Shown here in pieces: positions 6,681-6,702 of a DNA stretch of 6,702 nt (the stretch's first letter is position 1; each line of letters begins with the position of its first letter). Position numbers and translations under genes: made by a program. The notes under the pieces are model-generated. The model saw only the letters and a list, made by a program, of their open reading frames with translations, was not told where the DNA came from and did not search any database. The stretch spans positions 1 to 6,702 of the forward strand of contig CALJBF010000227.1 in assembly GCA_938027385.1 (NCBI GenBank). The letters are read 5' to 3'. The DNA comes from an uncultured Porphyromonadaceae bacterium (GTDB lineage: Bacteria > Bacteroidota > Bacteroidia > Bacteroidales > Muribaculaceae).

Positions 6681-6702
6681 ATGGAAAACGAAGAACTGCT
6701 GA
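6681..6702 (+). CDS. Start of an unidentified gene, cut by the right edge
   Basis: ATG at 6681 opens a frame with seven visible codons (MENEELL). An in-frame TAA at 6666 bars a longer N-terminus. The start is supported by the consensus promoter about 60 nt upstream and by the A/T-rich, Shine-Dalgarno-free leader typical of Bacteroidetes. Seven residues are too few to name a product. The acidic N-terminus has no signal peptide so far, which hints at a cytosolic protein. Confidence 0.6.

Noticed and set aside
1..6702. CRISPR arrays, tRNA or rRNA genes, insertion sequences, phage or toxin-antitoxin genes
   Set aside because: I saw no spaced direct repeats, cloverleaf-like sequence, transposase or integrase motifs, or paired terminal repeats.

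Overview
The window looks like ordinary chromosomal DNA from a GC-rich member of the order Bacteroidales; the family Muribaculaceae is a reasonable guess. Four things point that way. The proteins resemble Bacteroidales families: an S8 peptidase with a type IX secretion-like tail, a long-form PurM, and a DUF3332 lipoprotein. Two promoters match the Bacteroidetes -33/-7 consensus (TTG, 20 nt, TAnnTTTG). Shine-Dalgarno sequences are mostly absent. All genes lie on the + strand.

Layout. At 3-2111 is the 3' part of a secreted subtilisin-like peptidase, cut by the left edge, with a complete Asp/His/Ser triad, a large insertion and a C-terminal sorting-type domain. A 97-bp gap holds a consensus promoter. 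Next come cdsA (phospholipid precursor synthesis, 2209-3063), a purM-type AIR synthase (3089-4252) and an MltF-like lytic transglycosylase lipoprotein (4301-5701), with gaps of 25 and 48 nt. After a 154-nt gap lies a DUF3332 lipoprotein of unknown function (5856-6398). A strong hairpin terminator follows at 6450-6485. The remaining intergenic region holds two perfect inverted repeats, a second consensus promoter with its own spacer palindrome, and the first seven codons of a gene leaving on the right (6681 onward).

How they fit together. From the promoter at 2165 to the terminator at 6485 I see no other consensus promoter. cdsA, purM, mltF-like and DUF3332 may therefore form one transcript of about 4.3 kb that mixes envelope biogenesis with one purine-biosynthesis step; this is inference. 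The genes themselves are familiar families and I found no convincing new multi-gene system. The points most worth a second look are the palindrome-rich regulatory region at 6499-6614, the very short predicted cdsA leader, and the unexplained DUF3332 protein.
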